Origin: Kribbella aluminosa
GTDB lineage: Bacteria; Actinomycetota; Actinomycetes; Propionibacteriales; Kribbellaceae
Assembly (NCBI RefSeq): GCF_017876295.1
Contig: NZ_JAGINT010000001.1
Span: forward strand, 1,612,001-1,676,000
Length of the DNA stretch: 64,000 bases
Direction of reading: 5' to 3'
The notes under the pieces are model-generated. The model worked only from the letters and a program-made list of their open reading frames with translations, was not told the DNA's origin and searched no databases. Positions 32,768 through 43,593 of the stretch are shown one piece after another. A program made the position numbers and the translations under genes. The stretch's first letter is position 1; every line of letters starts with the position of its first letter.

Positions 32768-33765
32768 GCGGCATCCTCCTCGCGACGTGCGACGGGGGTC
32801 ACCGGTTCACGGGACGAAAGGACCGGAGTGAAGCCGACCCGCATCCGCACCGTGTGACCGTCCTTCGTCTTCACCTTCGTGTGACCGCTCGAGCGCAGCC
32901 GCGGGCTGACGAACTCGTCGATACCGAAGTTGATCAGCGACAGCGCCGTACCGAGGACCGCGATCGCCAGGCCGGCCGGGACGAACCACCACCACGCGCC
33001 CTGGGCCAGTGCCTGCTGTGATTGCGCCCAGAACAGGATCGTGCCCCAGTTCCACTCGGAGATCGTCGAGATGCCGATGAACGCCAGCGTGATCTCGGAC
33101 ATCACCGCGAAGATCACCGTCCCGACGAAGCCGGACGCGATGATCGCGGTGAGGTTCGGCATGATCTCGAACGTGATGATCCGCCAGGTACTCTCGCCGG
33201 TCGCCCGGGCCGCCTCCACGTAGTCCCGCCGGCGCAGCGACAACGTCTGCGCGCGCAGTACCCGCGCACCCCAGGCCCAGGACGTGAAACCGATGACCAG
33301 GGCAACCATCAGGTCGCCCGCGGACGGGATCGTGGACGCCACGATGATGATCAGCGGCAGCGCCGGAATCACCAGGAAAACGTTTGACAGCGCGGAAAGC
33401 CCGTCGTCCGCGGCGCCGCCGAGGAAACCCGCGCTGACCCCGATCAGGATCGACAACGTGGTCGCGACCAGCCCGGCCAGCAGCCCGACGAACATCACTC
33501 CGCGGGTACCGACCAGCACCTGGCTGAAGATGTCCTGCCCGAGGTGCGTCGTTCCGAACCAGTGCTTTCCGGACGGCGCCTGGATCAGGTCTCTGCTCCG
33601 CGCCGACGGGTCGTACGGCGCGATCCACGGGCCGATGATCGCGATCAGGCAGAAGAACGCGAGCACGACGAGGCCGGTTGCCGCTTTCGGGTTCGCGACG
33701 AACCGCAACCGCCGGCGCTTGGCCGGCGCCACTGAGGTCGTCACCGCGGTGATCGTGGCGGTCAT
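32764..33765 (-). CDS. Dpp/Opp-type ABC transporter permease (DppC-like)
   Basis: A 333-residue permease. After the N-terminal OppC-N segment and first helix come IAPYDPSARSRDLIQAPSGK and HWFGTTHLGQDIFSQ, standard for DppC, then about five more helices with loop YVEAARATGESTWRIITFEI. A roughly 45-residue basic tail after the last helix is longer than usual. ATG 33765 shares its first base with the stop of the upstream permease gene. Confidence 0.92.
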   Translation of the reverse strand: MTATITAVTTSVAPAKRRRLRFVANPKAATGLVVLAFFCLIAIIGPWIAPYDPSARSRDLIQAPSGKHWFGTTHLGQDIFSQVLVGTRGVMFVGLLAGLVATTLSILIGVSAGFLGGAADDGLSALSNVFLVIPALPLIIIVASTIPSAGDLMVALVIGFTSWAWGARVLRAQTLSLRRRDYVEAARATGESTWRIITFEIMPNLTAIIASGFVGTVIFAVMSEITLAFIGISTISEWNWGTILFWAQSQQALAQGAWWWFVPAGLAIAVLGTALSLINFGIDEFVSPRLRSSGHTKVKTKDGHTVRMRVGFTPVLSSREPVTPVARREEDAA

Positions 33766-34745
33766 CAGCCCTCCTTCCGGGTACGCGGGTCGAGGAGCAG
33801 GTACGCGACGTCGGCGAGCAGATTGGCCACCAGAACCGACAGCGTGATCACCAGGAAGACGCCCTGCATCAGGGGGTAGTCCTTGGCGCCTACGGCCTGG
33901 AACAGGTTGTAGCCGATACCCGGGTAGGAGAACACGATCTCCACCAGCAGCGTGCCGCCGACGATGAAACCGAGCGACAGCGCGAACCCGGAAACGTTCG
34001 GCAACAACGCGTTCCGCGCCGCGTAGCTGACCATCACCCGGCGCTCCGGCAGGCCCTTCGCGTGCGCGACCGTGATGTAGTCCTCGGACGCGACCGTCAC
34101 CATCATGTTCCGCATGGTCAGGATCCAGCCGCTCACCGACGAGATCAGGATCGTGAACGCCGGCAGCAGACTGTGCTGTACGGCGCTGCCGATGAACCCG
34201 GCGTTCCACGAAGGCACCAGCCCCGGCTCGTACCCGCCGGACGACGGGAAGAAGCTGCCCGGTCCAGCCAGCAGCGCGATCGCCAGCAGGCCGAGCCAGA
34301 AGTACGGGATCGACGACAGGAACGTTGTCACTGGCAACAACCCGTCCATGATCGACCCGCGCCGCCAGCCCGCGACGACGCCCAGCGTCGTACCGATCAT
34401 GAAGCTCGCGAACGTCGTGATGCCGACCAGCGCGATCGTCCACGGCAAGCTCTGTTTCAGGATTTCCGAAACCGGTGTCGGGAAGAACGTGAACGACAAC
34501 CCGAGGTCGCCGTGGAACACCTGCCGCCAGTAGTCGACGTACTGGCTCCACAGCGACGCGTGCTTGTCCAGGCCGAACAGCACGTACAGCGACTTGATCG
34601 CGTCGGTGCTCAGCTGGCCCTGGTACTTGTTGATCAGCGACGTCACCGGGTCGCCCGGGATCAGCCGCGGGATGAAGAAGTTGATGGTCAGCGCCGCCCA
34701 CGCCGTGAAGACGTAGAACGCCAAGCGCTGCAGGAGAAACTTCAC
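33765..34745 (-). CDS. Dpp/Opp-type ABC transporter permease (DppB-like)
   Basis: A 326-residue permease beginning [19 protein letters not shown] and continuing [10 protein letters not shown], the DppB hallmark; loop [20 protein letters not shown] and the terminal [20 protein letters not shown] region are also typical. GTG 34745 overlaps the upstream ATPase stop (GTGA), so translation is coupled. Confidence 0.92.
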   Translation of the reverse strand: MKFLLQRLAFYVFTAWAALTINFFIPRLIPGDPVTSLINKYQGQLSTDAIKSLYVLFGLDKHASLWSQYVDYWRQVFHGDLGLSFTFFPTPVSEILKQSLPWTIALVGITTFASFMIGTTLGVVAGWRRGSIMDGLLPVTTFLSSIPYFWLGLLAIALLAGPGSFFPSSGGYEPGLVPSWNAGFIGSAVQHSLLPAFTILISSVSGWILTMRNMMVTVASEDYITVAHAKGLPERRVMVSYAARNALLPNVSGFALSLGFIVGGTLLVEIVFSYPGIGYNLFQAVGAKDYPLMQGVFLVITLSVLVANLLADVAYLLLDPRTRKEG

Positions 34746-35755
34746 TGCGCCGCCCCTTCCTCGTACAACCAGCAGGCGGCCCAATGACCTGAGGACGGCA
34801 GTTCGAAGCGGGGTGGAAGGTCGGTCGAGCACTTCGGCATCGCGTGCACACAGCGCGGGTTGAACCGGCAGCCGCTAGGCGGTGCGATCAGGCTCGGCGG
34901 TTCGCCGCCGGCCTGGTCCTCCGGCGTACTCAGCTGCCCGAGCCGGTCGGGGTCCGGCGCACTCTCGATCAGCAGCCGCGTGTATGGATGGGCCGGGTGC
35001 TGCGTCACGGTCTCGGAGTCGCCGCCCTCGACCAACCGCCCGGCGTACATCACGAGCGTCTCGTCGGCGAAGTACCGCGCGGACGCGATGTCGTGGGTGA
35101 TGTAGAGGATCGCGAGGTCGAGCCGCTCCTTCAGGTCCCGGAGCAGGTTCAGTACGCCGAGCCGGATCGACACGTCGAGCATCGACACCGGCTCGTCCGC
35201 GAGCAGCGCCTCCGGGTCGGCGCCGAGCGCGCGGGCGATCGACACCCGCTGCCGCTGACCGCCGGACAGTTCGTGCGGGAACTTGTCGAGGTAGCGCTCC
35301 GGGGGAGTGAGCTGGACCTGCTCCAGCAGGTTGCGGAGGTTCTCCTCATGATCACCTGCACGGCCGTGAATGCGCAGCGACCGGGTCAGGTGGTACCGCA
35401 CGGTGTGCGTCGGGTTCAGCGAGGCGAACGGGTCCTGGAAGATCAGCTGCACCTTGCGCGCGTAGGCGCGGAACTTCCGGCCGCCGCGGATCGTGACCGG
35501 CTCGCCGTGCAGGCGGATCTCACCGGCGGTCCGCCCGTACAGCTGGGCCATCAGCCGCGCGACGGTGGACTTGCCCGATCCGGACTCGCCGACCAGTGCG
35601 GTGACGCGGCCGCGGCGCAGGGTGAGCCGCACGTCGTCGACCGCGTGGACGGACTTGTGTTCGCGGGACAGCAGGTCGCGGACTCTCCGCCGTACCGGGA
35701 AATGCTTGGTGAGGCCCACGGCCTCCAGAACAACCTCGGTCTCGGTGACCGTCAT
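34742..35755 (-). CDS. Dpp/Opp-type ABC transporter ATP-binding protein (DppF-like)
   Basis: A 337-residue ATPase with Walker [10 protein letters not shown], a Q-loop in [12 protein letters not shown], signature LSGGQRQRV, a Walker B where the usual catalytic segment reads [11 protein letters not shown], and the C-terminal Cys motif [14 protein letters not shown]. Start ATG 35755. It is separated from the binding-protein gene by 170 bp of tandem repeats, unlike the tight overlaps downstream. Confidence 0.92.
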   Translation of the reverse strand: MTVTETEVVLEAVGLTKHFPVRRRVRDLLSREHKSVHAVDDVRLTLRRGRVTALVGESGSGKSTVARLMAQLYGRTAGEIRLHGEPVTIRGGRKFRAYARKVQLIFQDPFASLNPTHTVRYHLTRSLRIHGRAGDHEENLRNLLEQVQLTPPERYLDKFPHELSGGQRQRVSIARALGADPEALLADEPVSMLDVSIRLGVLNLLRDLKERLDLAILYITHDIASARYFADETLVMYAGRLVEGGDSETVTQHPAHPYTRLLIESAPDPDRLGQLSTPEDQAGGEPPSLIAPPSGCRFNPRCVHAMPKCSTDLPPRFELPSSGHWAACWLYEEGAAQ

Positions 35756-35768
35756 TGGACTCCGATCA

Positions 35769-35884
35769 CGGCTCGCTGCGCTCGCCGGATGTGGTTCGGG
35801 CGGCTCGCTGCGGTCGCCGGATGTGGTTCGGGGGCTGGCTGCGGTCGCCGGACGCCGGCTGCGGTCGCCGGATGTGGTTGGGGG
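35769..35884. repeat. four degenerate 32-bp tandem repeats
   Basis: Units built around GCTGCGGTCGCCGGATGTGG occur at about 35770, 35802, 35836 (shortened) and 35857. They fill the spacer between the binding-protein stop (35926) and the DppF-like start (35755) and contain no credible gene. Confidence 0.75.
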
Positions 35885-35925
35885 TGCCGCGGCGCCGGGG
35901 TCGGGCCCGGCGCCGCGGTCACGCC

Positions 35926-37656
<1,731 letters not shown>

Positions 37657-37722
37657 CGGTTCCTCCTGTGCATCAGTTGGCGGATGGCCCACCCTGAGCC
37701 GGTGGGCCAGTGCATCCTGGCG

Positions 37723-37736
37723 TGAAAGCGCTCTCA
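37723..37736. promoter_or_regulatory. CebR-like LacI-family operator before the importer operon
   Basis: TGAAAGCGCTCTCA matches 11 of 14 positions of the CebR consensus TGGGAGCGCTCCCA known from Streptomyces. It lies 67 bp upstream of the binding-protein start and just past the end of the LacI gene. Confidence 0.65.
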
Positions 37737-37807
37737 TGGGAAGAGCTCACACGGTCGAGCGAGTACGCCGGCGACGGAGCAGGGGCAGCTGCCCCGCCGC
37801 CGGAGCG

Positions 37808-38893
37808 CTACTGCCCCGCCATCCCCCTTGCGTCCGAAGAACTGTGGGTGCGAGCCCTCGCTTCTTCGGACGTAAGGGGGAGGCGGTGGGCGGGTTTCGG
37901 GGCGGTGGAGCTGCGGACGATGAGGGTTGTCGGGAGGACGAGAGGGTGGGTGGGGAGCGGCGTACCGGCGAAGTGCGCCATCAGCATCCGGGCCGCGGCC
38001 TGGCCCATCTGGCGCATCGGTTGGTGCACCGTGGTGAGGGGCGGCTCGGTGTGTTCGGCGTACGGGATGTCGTCGAAGCCGACCACGGAGACGTCGCTCG
38101 GCACGTTCCGCCCGGTCTCCCGGACGGCCTGGATCGCGCCACCGGCGGACAGGTCGTTGTGCGCGAAGACCGCGTCGAACTCGAGACGCTCGTCGAGTGC
38201 CTGCTGGACGCCGCGGCGCCCGCTCTCGTAGGTGAAGTCGCCCTCGTACACGAGTCTCGGGTCGAGCTCGATCCCGGCCTCCGCGTAGGTGTCGCGGAAA
38301 CCGTCCAGGCGTTCGTGGGTGCAGCCGAAGCGCTCGACGCCGGTGATCACCAGTGGCCGGCGGCGGCCGAGCTCCAGCAGGTGCCGGGCGGCGGACTCGC
38401 CGCCGGCGTAGTTGGTGGTCGCAACGGACGGGAACTGCGGGCGGTGGTCGCGGTCGTCGATCAGGACCACCGGCAGGCCGCGGGCGTGCAGCTGCTCGAT
38501 GTAGGTGAGCGTGCCCTCGGGCTCGATCACCAGCAGGCCGTCGAAGGACTGCGACGAGACCTGGGACGCGAACTGCTGCATGGATTCCGCACCCCGGTTG
38601 AAGGTGAACAGCAGCAGTCCGTAGCCCTCGCTCTCGACCACGTCGACGGCGCCCTGCAGCACCTCGCCCATCCACGGCCAGGTCAGCGACGGGACCAGCA
38701 TCCCGACGATCCGGGTCCGGCCGCGGGCCAGCCCGACGGCGCGGGCGCTCGGCACGTACCCGAGCTCCTCGATCACCTGCCGGACACGTTCGGCGGTCCG
38801 CAGGTCCAGCTCGCCCTTGCCGTTGAGGACGCGCGACACGGTGGTCTTGCTGACGCCGGCACGGGCCGCGACATCGGCGATCGTGATGGACAC
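37808..38893 (-). CDS. LacI-family transcriptional regulator
   Basis: A 361-residue repressor. The LacI headpiece (ITIADVAARAGVSKTTVSRV, hinge YVPSARAVGLARG) is followed by a periplasmic-binding-type sensor domain (about 60-335) and a short Arg/Ser-rich tail. GTG 38893 follows GAGGGGAGC and is preferred to the longer frame from 38992, which would run over its own operators. It is located between the importer operon and the ROK/GH genes, so it is the prime candidate to bind the CebR-like sites at 37723 and 41572. The last 24 codons coincide with a long inverted repeat. Confidence 0.92.
   Translation of the reverse strand: MSITIADVAARAGVSKTTVSRVLNGKGELDLRTAERVRQVIEELGYVPSARAVGLARGRTRIVGMLVPSLTWPWMGEVLQGAVDVVESEGYGLLLFTFNRGAESMQQFASQVSSQSFDGLLVIEPEGTLTYIEQLHARGLPVVLIDDRDHRPQFPSVATTNYAGGESAARHLLELGRRRPLVITGVERFGCTHERLDGFRDTYAEAGIELDPRLVYEGDFTYESGRRGVQQALDERLEFDAVFAHNDLSAGGAIQAVRETGRNVPSDVSVVGFDDIPYAEHTEPPLTTVHQPMRQMGQAAARMLMAHFAGTPLPTHPLVLPTTLIVRSSTAPKPAHRLPLTSEEARARTHSSSDARGMAGQ
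37823..37880. repeat. 19-bp inverted repeat within the lacI 3' end
   Basis: Arms 37823-37841 and 37862-37880 (TTCTTCGGACGTAAGGGGG) are complementary at 18 of 19 positions around a 20-nt loop. It is a strong RNA hairpin overlapping the last codons of the LacI gene; it may be a terminator or 3' stabiliser separating lacI from the importer transcript. Confidence 0.6.
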
Positions 38894-38931
38894 GCTGAAG
38901 CTCCCCTCGGGCGGTCGGGGCTGAACTGGTC

Positions 38932-38955
38932 GGAACCGGTTTCGGGACCGGTTCC
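38932..38955. promoter_or_regulatory. double LacI-type operator upstream of the LacI gene
   Basis: GGAACCGGT and ACCGGTTCC are exact complements 6 bp apart; each half is itself a near-palindrome centred on ACCGGT. Placed 39 bp before the LacI start, it suggests autoregulation or control by another LacI protein. Confidence 0.5.
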
Positions 38956-39064
38956 GTTGATGAAAGCCGAGCCGGGACGGGTCGTCAATCACGGGGCGGT
39001 AACGAATCGCGTCTTAGTTCACGATCTGGAGGAAGGGGGATCTTCCGCCGCCGGGGGTGACGTG

Positions 39065-40291
39065 ATGAACTCGGGGTCGAGCGGCCCGCGCGGGCCGGGC
39101 AGGATGAGGTCGAGGATGGAAGTACGCCGGACCACGGTGCGCGACATGCGCCGGTCCAACCGCTCGGTGATCCTCACCAGCATCTATCGCGAGGGCCCGC
39201 TGAGTCGCCAGGAGCTGACCGTCCGGACGTCGCTGAGTGCCGCGAGCGTCAGTAACCTGGTCGCGGAGCTGATCGCCGAGGGCGTGGTCGAGGAAGCCGG
39301 CTCGGTCGAGTCCGAGGGCGGCCGGCCGCGGGTGCTGTTGCGGGTGGCACCGACCTTCCGGTACGTCGTGGGCGCCGAGGTCGGGGAGACCCGGGTCCGG
39401 GTGGAGCTGTTCGACCTGGCGATGAACGTCCTCGCCCGGGCCGACCACCCGATCAGCTCGCCGACACCCGAGGAGGTCGTGAAGCACGTCCTGGAAGGGC
39501 TTTCGACCGTGATCGCGGCCTCCGGCGTACGGTCCGGGCAGATCCTCGGCCTCGGAGTCGCGGTCTCCGGCGTGGTCGAGGACAACGCAGTCGTCGACGC
39601 GCAGACGCTCGGCTGGGACGCCGTACCGCTGGGCCCGATGCTTGCCGAGGGCATCGGTATTCCGGTGCACGTGGACAACGGCGCGAACATGCTCGGCCAG
39701 GCGGAGATGTGGTTCGGCGCGGGCCGGGGCGCGACCGACGCGGTCGTCGCGCTGGTCGGCTCCGGCGTCGGATCCGCCTTGGTGGCCGGCGGATCCAGCT
39801 ACCGCGGCACCCGCAGCAGTGCGGGCGAGTGGGGCCACATGACGATCGTCTACGGCGGCCGGCGATGCCGCTGCGGGGCGCTCGGCTGTCTCGAGGCGTA
39901 CGTCGGCGCCGAGGGCGTGCTGGACCGCTATCGGGAGGCCGGCGGGCTGGTCGGGGGCGACGAGGAGGCTGCCTTCGTCGAGGTCCTGGCGTCGGACAAG
40001 GAGCCGGCGGCAACCATCGTCGCGGACACGATCGGCTACCTGGCCGCAGGATTCGCGAACCTGGTCAACCTCGTCAACCCCGAACGCATCGTGCTCGGCG
40101 GCTGGGCCGGTCTGCTCCTCGGTGAGAAGCACCTGGACGAGCTCCGCGCGGAGGTGGGCAAGCACGCCCTCCGGCGGCCGTACGCACAGGTGTCCATCGT
40201 GTTGTGCGAACTGGGTCGCGACGCCGTGGCTCTCGGCGCCGCGACCCTCCCCGTAGTACGCCTACTCCGCGATGGAGGCGCAGTCCGTTAG
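39065..40291 (+). CDS. ROK-family protein with N-terminal winged HTH (transcriptional regulator)
   Basis: A 408-residue protein. A winged HTH (about 20-75, GPLSRQELTVRTSLSAASVS) is joined to an ASKHA/ROK domain: sugar-site residues in VDNGANMLGQAEMWFG, and zinc motif CRCGALGCLEAY. Such NagC/XylR-type proteins repress sugar genes and sense sugars or sugar phosphates; kinase activity may or may not persist. ATG 39065 is taken; ATG 39101 is possible. It is convergent with the GH16 gene, and the two stop codons overlap in TTAG. Confidence 0.9.
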   Translation: MNSGSSGPRGPGRMRSRMEVRRTTVRDMRRSNRSVILTSIYREGPLSRQELTVRTSLSAASVSNLVAELIAEGVVEEAGSVESEGGRPRVLLRVAPTFRYVVGAEVGETRVRVELFDLAMNVLARADHPISSPTPEEVVKHVLEGLSTVIAASGVRSGQILGLGVAVSGVVEDNAVVDAQTLGWDAVPLGPMLAEGIGIPVHVDNGANMLGQAEMWFGAGRGATDAVVALVGSGVGSALVAGGSSYRGTRSSAGEWGHMTIVYGGRRCRCGALGCLEAYVGAEGVLDRYREAGGLVGGDEEAAFVEVLASDKEPAATIVADTIGYLAAGFANLVNLVNPERIVLGGWAGLLLGEKHLDELRAEVGKHALRRPYAQVSIVLCELGRDAVALGAATLPVVRLLRDGGAVR

Positions 40292-41514
40292 ACGGTCCAC
40301 TTCTGGTTGGCGGCGCCGGAGCAGGTCCAGATCTGGGTCGGGGTGGCGTTCGCGGAACTGTTGCCGGTGACATCGAGGCACTTGTTCGCCTGTGGGTTCA
40401 CCAGGTCGTGCCCGGAGCTGTAAACCCATTGCTGGGCAGCGTTTCCGTTGCAGGTCGCCAGCTGGACCCTGGTCCCGTCGGCGACTCCGGCGTTCGCCAC
40501 GTCGAGACACTTGCCGAGGGCCCGGATCGTGCCGTCGCCAGGGCGGGTCCACTGCTGCGCGTTGGTGCCGTTGCAGTCGTACAGCTGCACCGTCGTACCG
40601 TCGGCGGCGTTCGCACCGGCGACGTCCAGGCACTTGCCGGCCAGGCCGGTGATCTGCGAGCCGCCACCGCCGGAGCTGCCGAGCGTGGTGACGCGCACGT
40701 AGTCGACGGTCATGGTCTGCGGCATCTGCGTGGTCCCGTCCGGGTAGCCCGGCCAGTACCCGCCGACGGCGAGGTTCAGGATCATGAAGAACGGGTGGTT
40801 GAACACCCAGGTGTTGCCGTTCAGGTCGGCCGGCGTACGGCGCTGGTACTGCACGCCGTCGACGTACCAGGTGATCGAGTCCGGGGCCCAGTCCACCGCG
40901 AACGTGTGGAAGTCGTCGGCGAAGGACCAGCCGTTCGGATGGTTGTACGCGGCACCGATGCCGCCGGCGCCGGAGTACCCCGGGCCGTGGATGGTGCCGT
41001 GCACGGTGGCCGGCTCCTTGCCGATGTTCTCCATGATGTCGATCTCGCCGTCGTTCGGCCAGTTGCCGCCGCCGAGCATCCAGAACGCGGGCCAGATCCC
41101 TTGTCCGCGGGGGATCTTGATCCGGGCCTCGAACCGGCCGTACGTCTGGGTGAAGGTCTGCGCGGTGAGCAGCCGGGCCGACGTGTACTGGCACGGGCCG
41201 TAGTGGCACTGGTAGCCGCCGTTCTCCTGCCGGGCGGTGATCACCAGGTTGCCGTTGCCGTCGAGAGCGGAGTTGCGGGTGCTGTTGGTGTAGTACTCCA
41301 TCTCGTTGTTGCCCCAGCCGTTGCCGCCGATGTCGTACCGCCACTTGGCGGGATCGGGGGCCTGGCCGGCCGGGCCGTCGAAGTTGTCCTCCCAGACCGT
41401 CGCCGTCTGTGCGGCGGAGGCCTGCTGATGGCCGCTGACGGCCGGCTGGAGGAGGGCGGTGCCGACTGCGACGGCACCGATCGCGACAAGCGCGAGCAAG
41501 CGTGGACGCTTCAT
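40288..41514 (-). CDS. secreted GH16 glucanase with ricin-type lectin domain
   Basis: A 408-residue exported enzyme. The signal peptide (LLALVAIGAVAVGTALL) is followed by a GH16 jelly-roll with catalytic EIDIME (Glu157, Asp159, Glu162) plus the extra Met bulge typical of laminarinases, a Ser/Gly linker and a C-terminal ricin B/CBM13 trefoil (about 285-408) with three QxW repeats (NAQQW, AAQQW, ANQKW). The likely substrate is beta-1,3- or mixed-linked glucan. It is divergent from the GH30 gene over a CebR-like operator. Confidence 0.93.
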   Translation of the reverse strand: MKRPRLLALVAIGAVAVGTALLQPAVSGHQQASAAQTATVWEDNFDGPAGQAPDPAKWRYDIGGNGWGNNEMEYYTNSTRNSALDGNGNLVITARQENGGYQCHYGPCQYTSARLLTAQTFTQTYGRFEARIKIPRGQGIWPAFWMLGGGNWPNDGEIDIMENIGKEPATVHGTIHGPGYSGAGGIGAAYNHPNGWSFADDFHTFAVDWAPDSITWYVDGVQYQRRTPADLNGNTWVFNHPFFMILNLAVGGYWPGYPDGTTQMPQTMTVDYVRVTTLGSSGGGGSQITGLAGKCLDVAGANAADGTTVQLYDCNGTNAQQWTRPGDGTIRALGKCLDVANAGVADGTRVQLATCNGNAAQQWVYSSGHDLVNPQANKCLDVTGNSSANATPTQIWTCSGAANQKWTV

Positions 41515-41571
41515 GAGTACCTCATTTCGGGGGCGTCTGAATGAGGACAGTGATTGGCCCGCAGCGTGCCG

Positions 41572-41585
41572 TGAGAACGCTCCCA
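41572..41585. promoter_or_regulatory. CebR-like LacI-family operator between GH16 and GH30
   Basis: TGAGAACGCTCCCA matches 12 of 14 positions of TGGGAGCGCTCCCA and lies in the divergent spacer, 58 bp from the GH16 start. A possible GH30 promoter (TTGACA 41637-41642, TATCTC 41661-41666) is downstream. The spacer 41515-41736 holds no gene. Confidence 0.65.
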
Positions 41586-41736
41586 CGTCAACCCCGGGAC
41601 TAATTAAAAGATCTGAAAAAAGTCGTGGGTTCGGCGTTGACAGGGTTCTTCACCGATGGTTATCTCGTGGTGACCAGCAGTTGCGGCGCGGGCAGACGCC
41701 GCCTTGAACTCCTTGAAATAAAGGGAGAACCGCCCC

Positions 41737-43593
41737 ATGAAACGCTTCCTGCCGCCCGCGGTCGCCGCGCTCTGCGTGGCCGCCGCCGGCCTCGGCTTCG
41801 GAACCGCTGCACCGGCCCAGGCCGCCGGTGAGCAGGTCAACGTCTGGCTGACCACCACCAACGACTCCGGCGGCCGCAACGTGACCCGGGGGCTGCAGCA
41901 GCAGACCCCGGTGAACTTCGGCCCGGCCGGCGGCTCCGCGGACCAGACCATCACGGTCAACGAGAACACGACGTACCAGTCCTTCGAGGGCGGCGGCGCG
42001 TCGTTCGCCGACAGCTCCGCCTGGCTGCTGAACAGCGGCGGCGTGATCTCGGCGGCCACCCGCGACCAGGTGATGAAGGACCTGTTCGACCCGGTGAACG
42101 GGATCGGTCTGTCCTTCGTCCGGAATCCGATGGGCGCGTCCGACCTGGCCCGGTTCAACTACTCGTACGACGACACCTGCTGCGACCTGAACGACTTCAG
42201 CATCCAGCACGACCTGGCGGACGTCGTACCGCTGACCAAGCAGGCACGGCAGCTCAACCCCGCGTTGAAGGTGATGGGTTCGCCGTGGAGCGCGCCGGCC
42301 TGGATGAAGGACAACAACGACTTCGTCCACCGCGGCTGGCTGAAGGCCGAGTACTACCCGATGTACGCGCAGTACTTCGTCAAGTACCTGCAGCAGAACG
42401 AGGCCCAGGGCAACCACATCGACTACATCTCGGTGCAGAACGAGCCGACCTGCTGCGGTACGGACAGCACGGGGTACGCCTCGATGAACTGGAACGGGTC
42501 CGGGCTGCTCGAGTTCACCAAGAACAACCTGCTGCCCGCGTTGCACGCCGCCGGACTCACCACCAAGGTCCTGCTCCTCGACTACAACTGGGGCAACTAC
42601 AACGACCTCGGCTCGGTCCCGCTGGCGGACGCCGCGGTACGGAACGACCCGAACTTCGGCGGGATCGCCTGGCACGGGTACGGCGGTGACGTGAACCTGC
42701 AGACCCAGATCCACGACCAGTACCCGTCGGTGAACGCGTACATGACCGAGCACTCCGGCGGTACCTGGATCGGGAACCAGCAGACCGAGGACATGAACAA
42801 CCTGATCGACTACACCCGCAACTGGGACAAGTCGTGGGTCAAGTGGGGCATCGCTCTCGACGAGAACCACCTCCCGTACGTCGGTGCCGGGTGCAACGTC
42901 TGTACCGGACTCGTCACCGTGCACCGGAACGACAGCCTGCGCGGCCAGGTCACCAAGACCGTCGAGTACTACACGATGGGCCACCTGACGAAGTTCGTGA
43001 AGCCGGGGGCGTTGCGGATCGACTCCACCGCCAACGGCTCGGTGAAGAACGTGGCGTGGAAGAACCCGGACGGTTCGAAGGCCCTGATCGCGTACAACAC
43101 CACGGGCAGCTCGCAGTCGGTCCGGGTGAACTGGGGCTCGCAGTCGTTCGTCTACACGCTGCCTACGCAGACGTCCGCGACGTTCACCTGGTCCGGCTCG
43201 CAGAGCGCTGGTAGCTCCGGGCAGATCACGGGGCTCGCCGGCAAGTGCATGGACGTCGCTGGTGCGAGCAGTGCCGACGGTACGGCGGTCCAGCTGTACG
43301 ACTGCAACGGTTCGACGGCGCAGCAATGGCAGCGTCCTGGCGACGGGACCATCCGTGCACTCGGCAAGTGCCTCGACGTCAACGCGGGCTCAGTTGCCGA
43401 CGGAGCGAAGGTGCAGCTTTACACGTGCAACGGCAGCGGCGCCCAGCAATGGACCTATACGAGCGGGAGAGATCTAGTGAATCCACAGGCGAACAAGTGC
43501 CTCGACGTCACGGGTAACGTCTCAACCAACAGCACCCCGCTCCAGCTGTGGAGCTGCACTGGTGCGGCCAACCAGAAGTGGACCGTGTCGTGA
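41737..43593 (+). CDS. secreted GH30 glycosidase (beta-1,6-glucanase-like) with ricin-type lectin domain
   Basis: A 618-residue enzyme. Signal peptide (ALCVAAAGLGFGTAAPAQA), a GH30 TIM barrel flanked by a beta-domain, and a C-terminal ricin trefoil (about 490-618) with QQW/QKW repeats. Acid/base Glu236 is in ISVQNEP and nucleophile Glu338 in AYMTEHSGG; FEGGGASFADSSAWLL and MGSPWSAPAWMK are family signatures. GH30 members with this organisation often cleave beta-1,6-glucan; glucosylceramidase activity cannot be excluded. The stop overlaps the GTG of the GH18 gene. Confidence 0.9.
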   Translation: MKRFLPPAVAALCVAAAGLGFGTAAPAQAAGEQVNVWLTTTNDSGGRNVTRGLQQQTPVNFGPAGGSADQTITVNENTTYQSFEGGGASFADSSAWLLNSGGVISAATRDQVMKDLFDPVNGIGLSFVRNPMGASDLARFNYSYDDTCCDLNDFSIQHDLADVVPLTKQARQLNPALKVMGSPWSAPAWMKDNNDFVHRGWLKAEYYPMYAQYFVKYLQQNEAQGNHIDYISVQNEPTCCGTDSTGYASMNWNGSGLLEFTKNNLLPALHAAGLTTKVLLLDYNWGNYNDLGSVPLADAAVRNDPNFGGIAWHGYGGDVNLQTQIHDQYPSVNAYMTEHSGGTWIGNQQTEDMNNLIDYTRNWDKSWVKWGIALDENHLPYVGAGCNVCTGLVTVHRNDSLRGQVTKTVEYYTMGHLTKFVKPGALRIDSTANGSVKNVAWKNPDGSKALIAYNTTGSSQSVRVNWGSQSFVYTLPTQTSATFTWSGSQSAGSSGQITGLAGKCMDVAGASSADGTAVQLYDCNGSTAQQWQRPGDGTIRALGKCLDVNAGSVADGAKVQLYTCNGSGAQQWTYTSGRDLVNPQANKCLDVTGNVSTNSTPLQLWSCTGAANQKWTVS

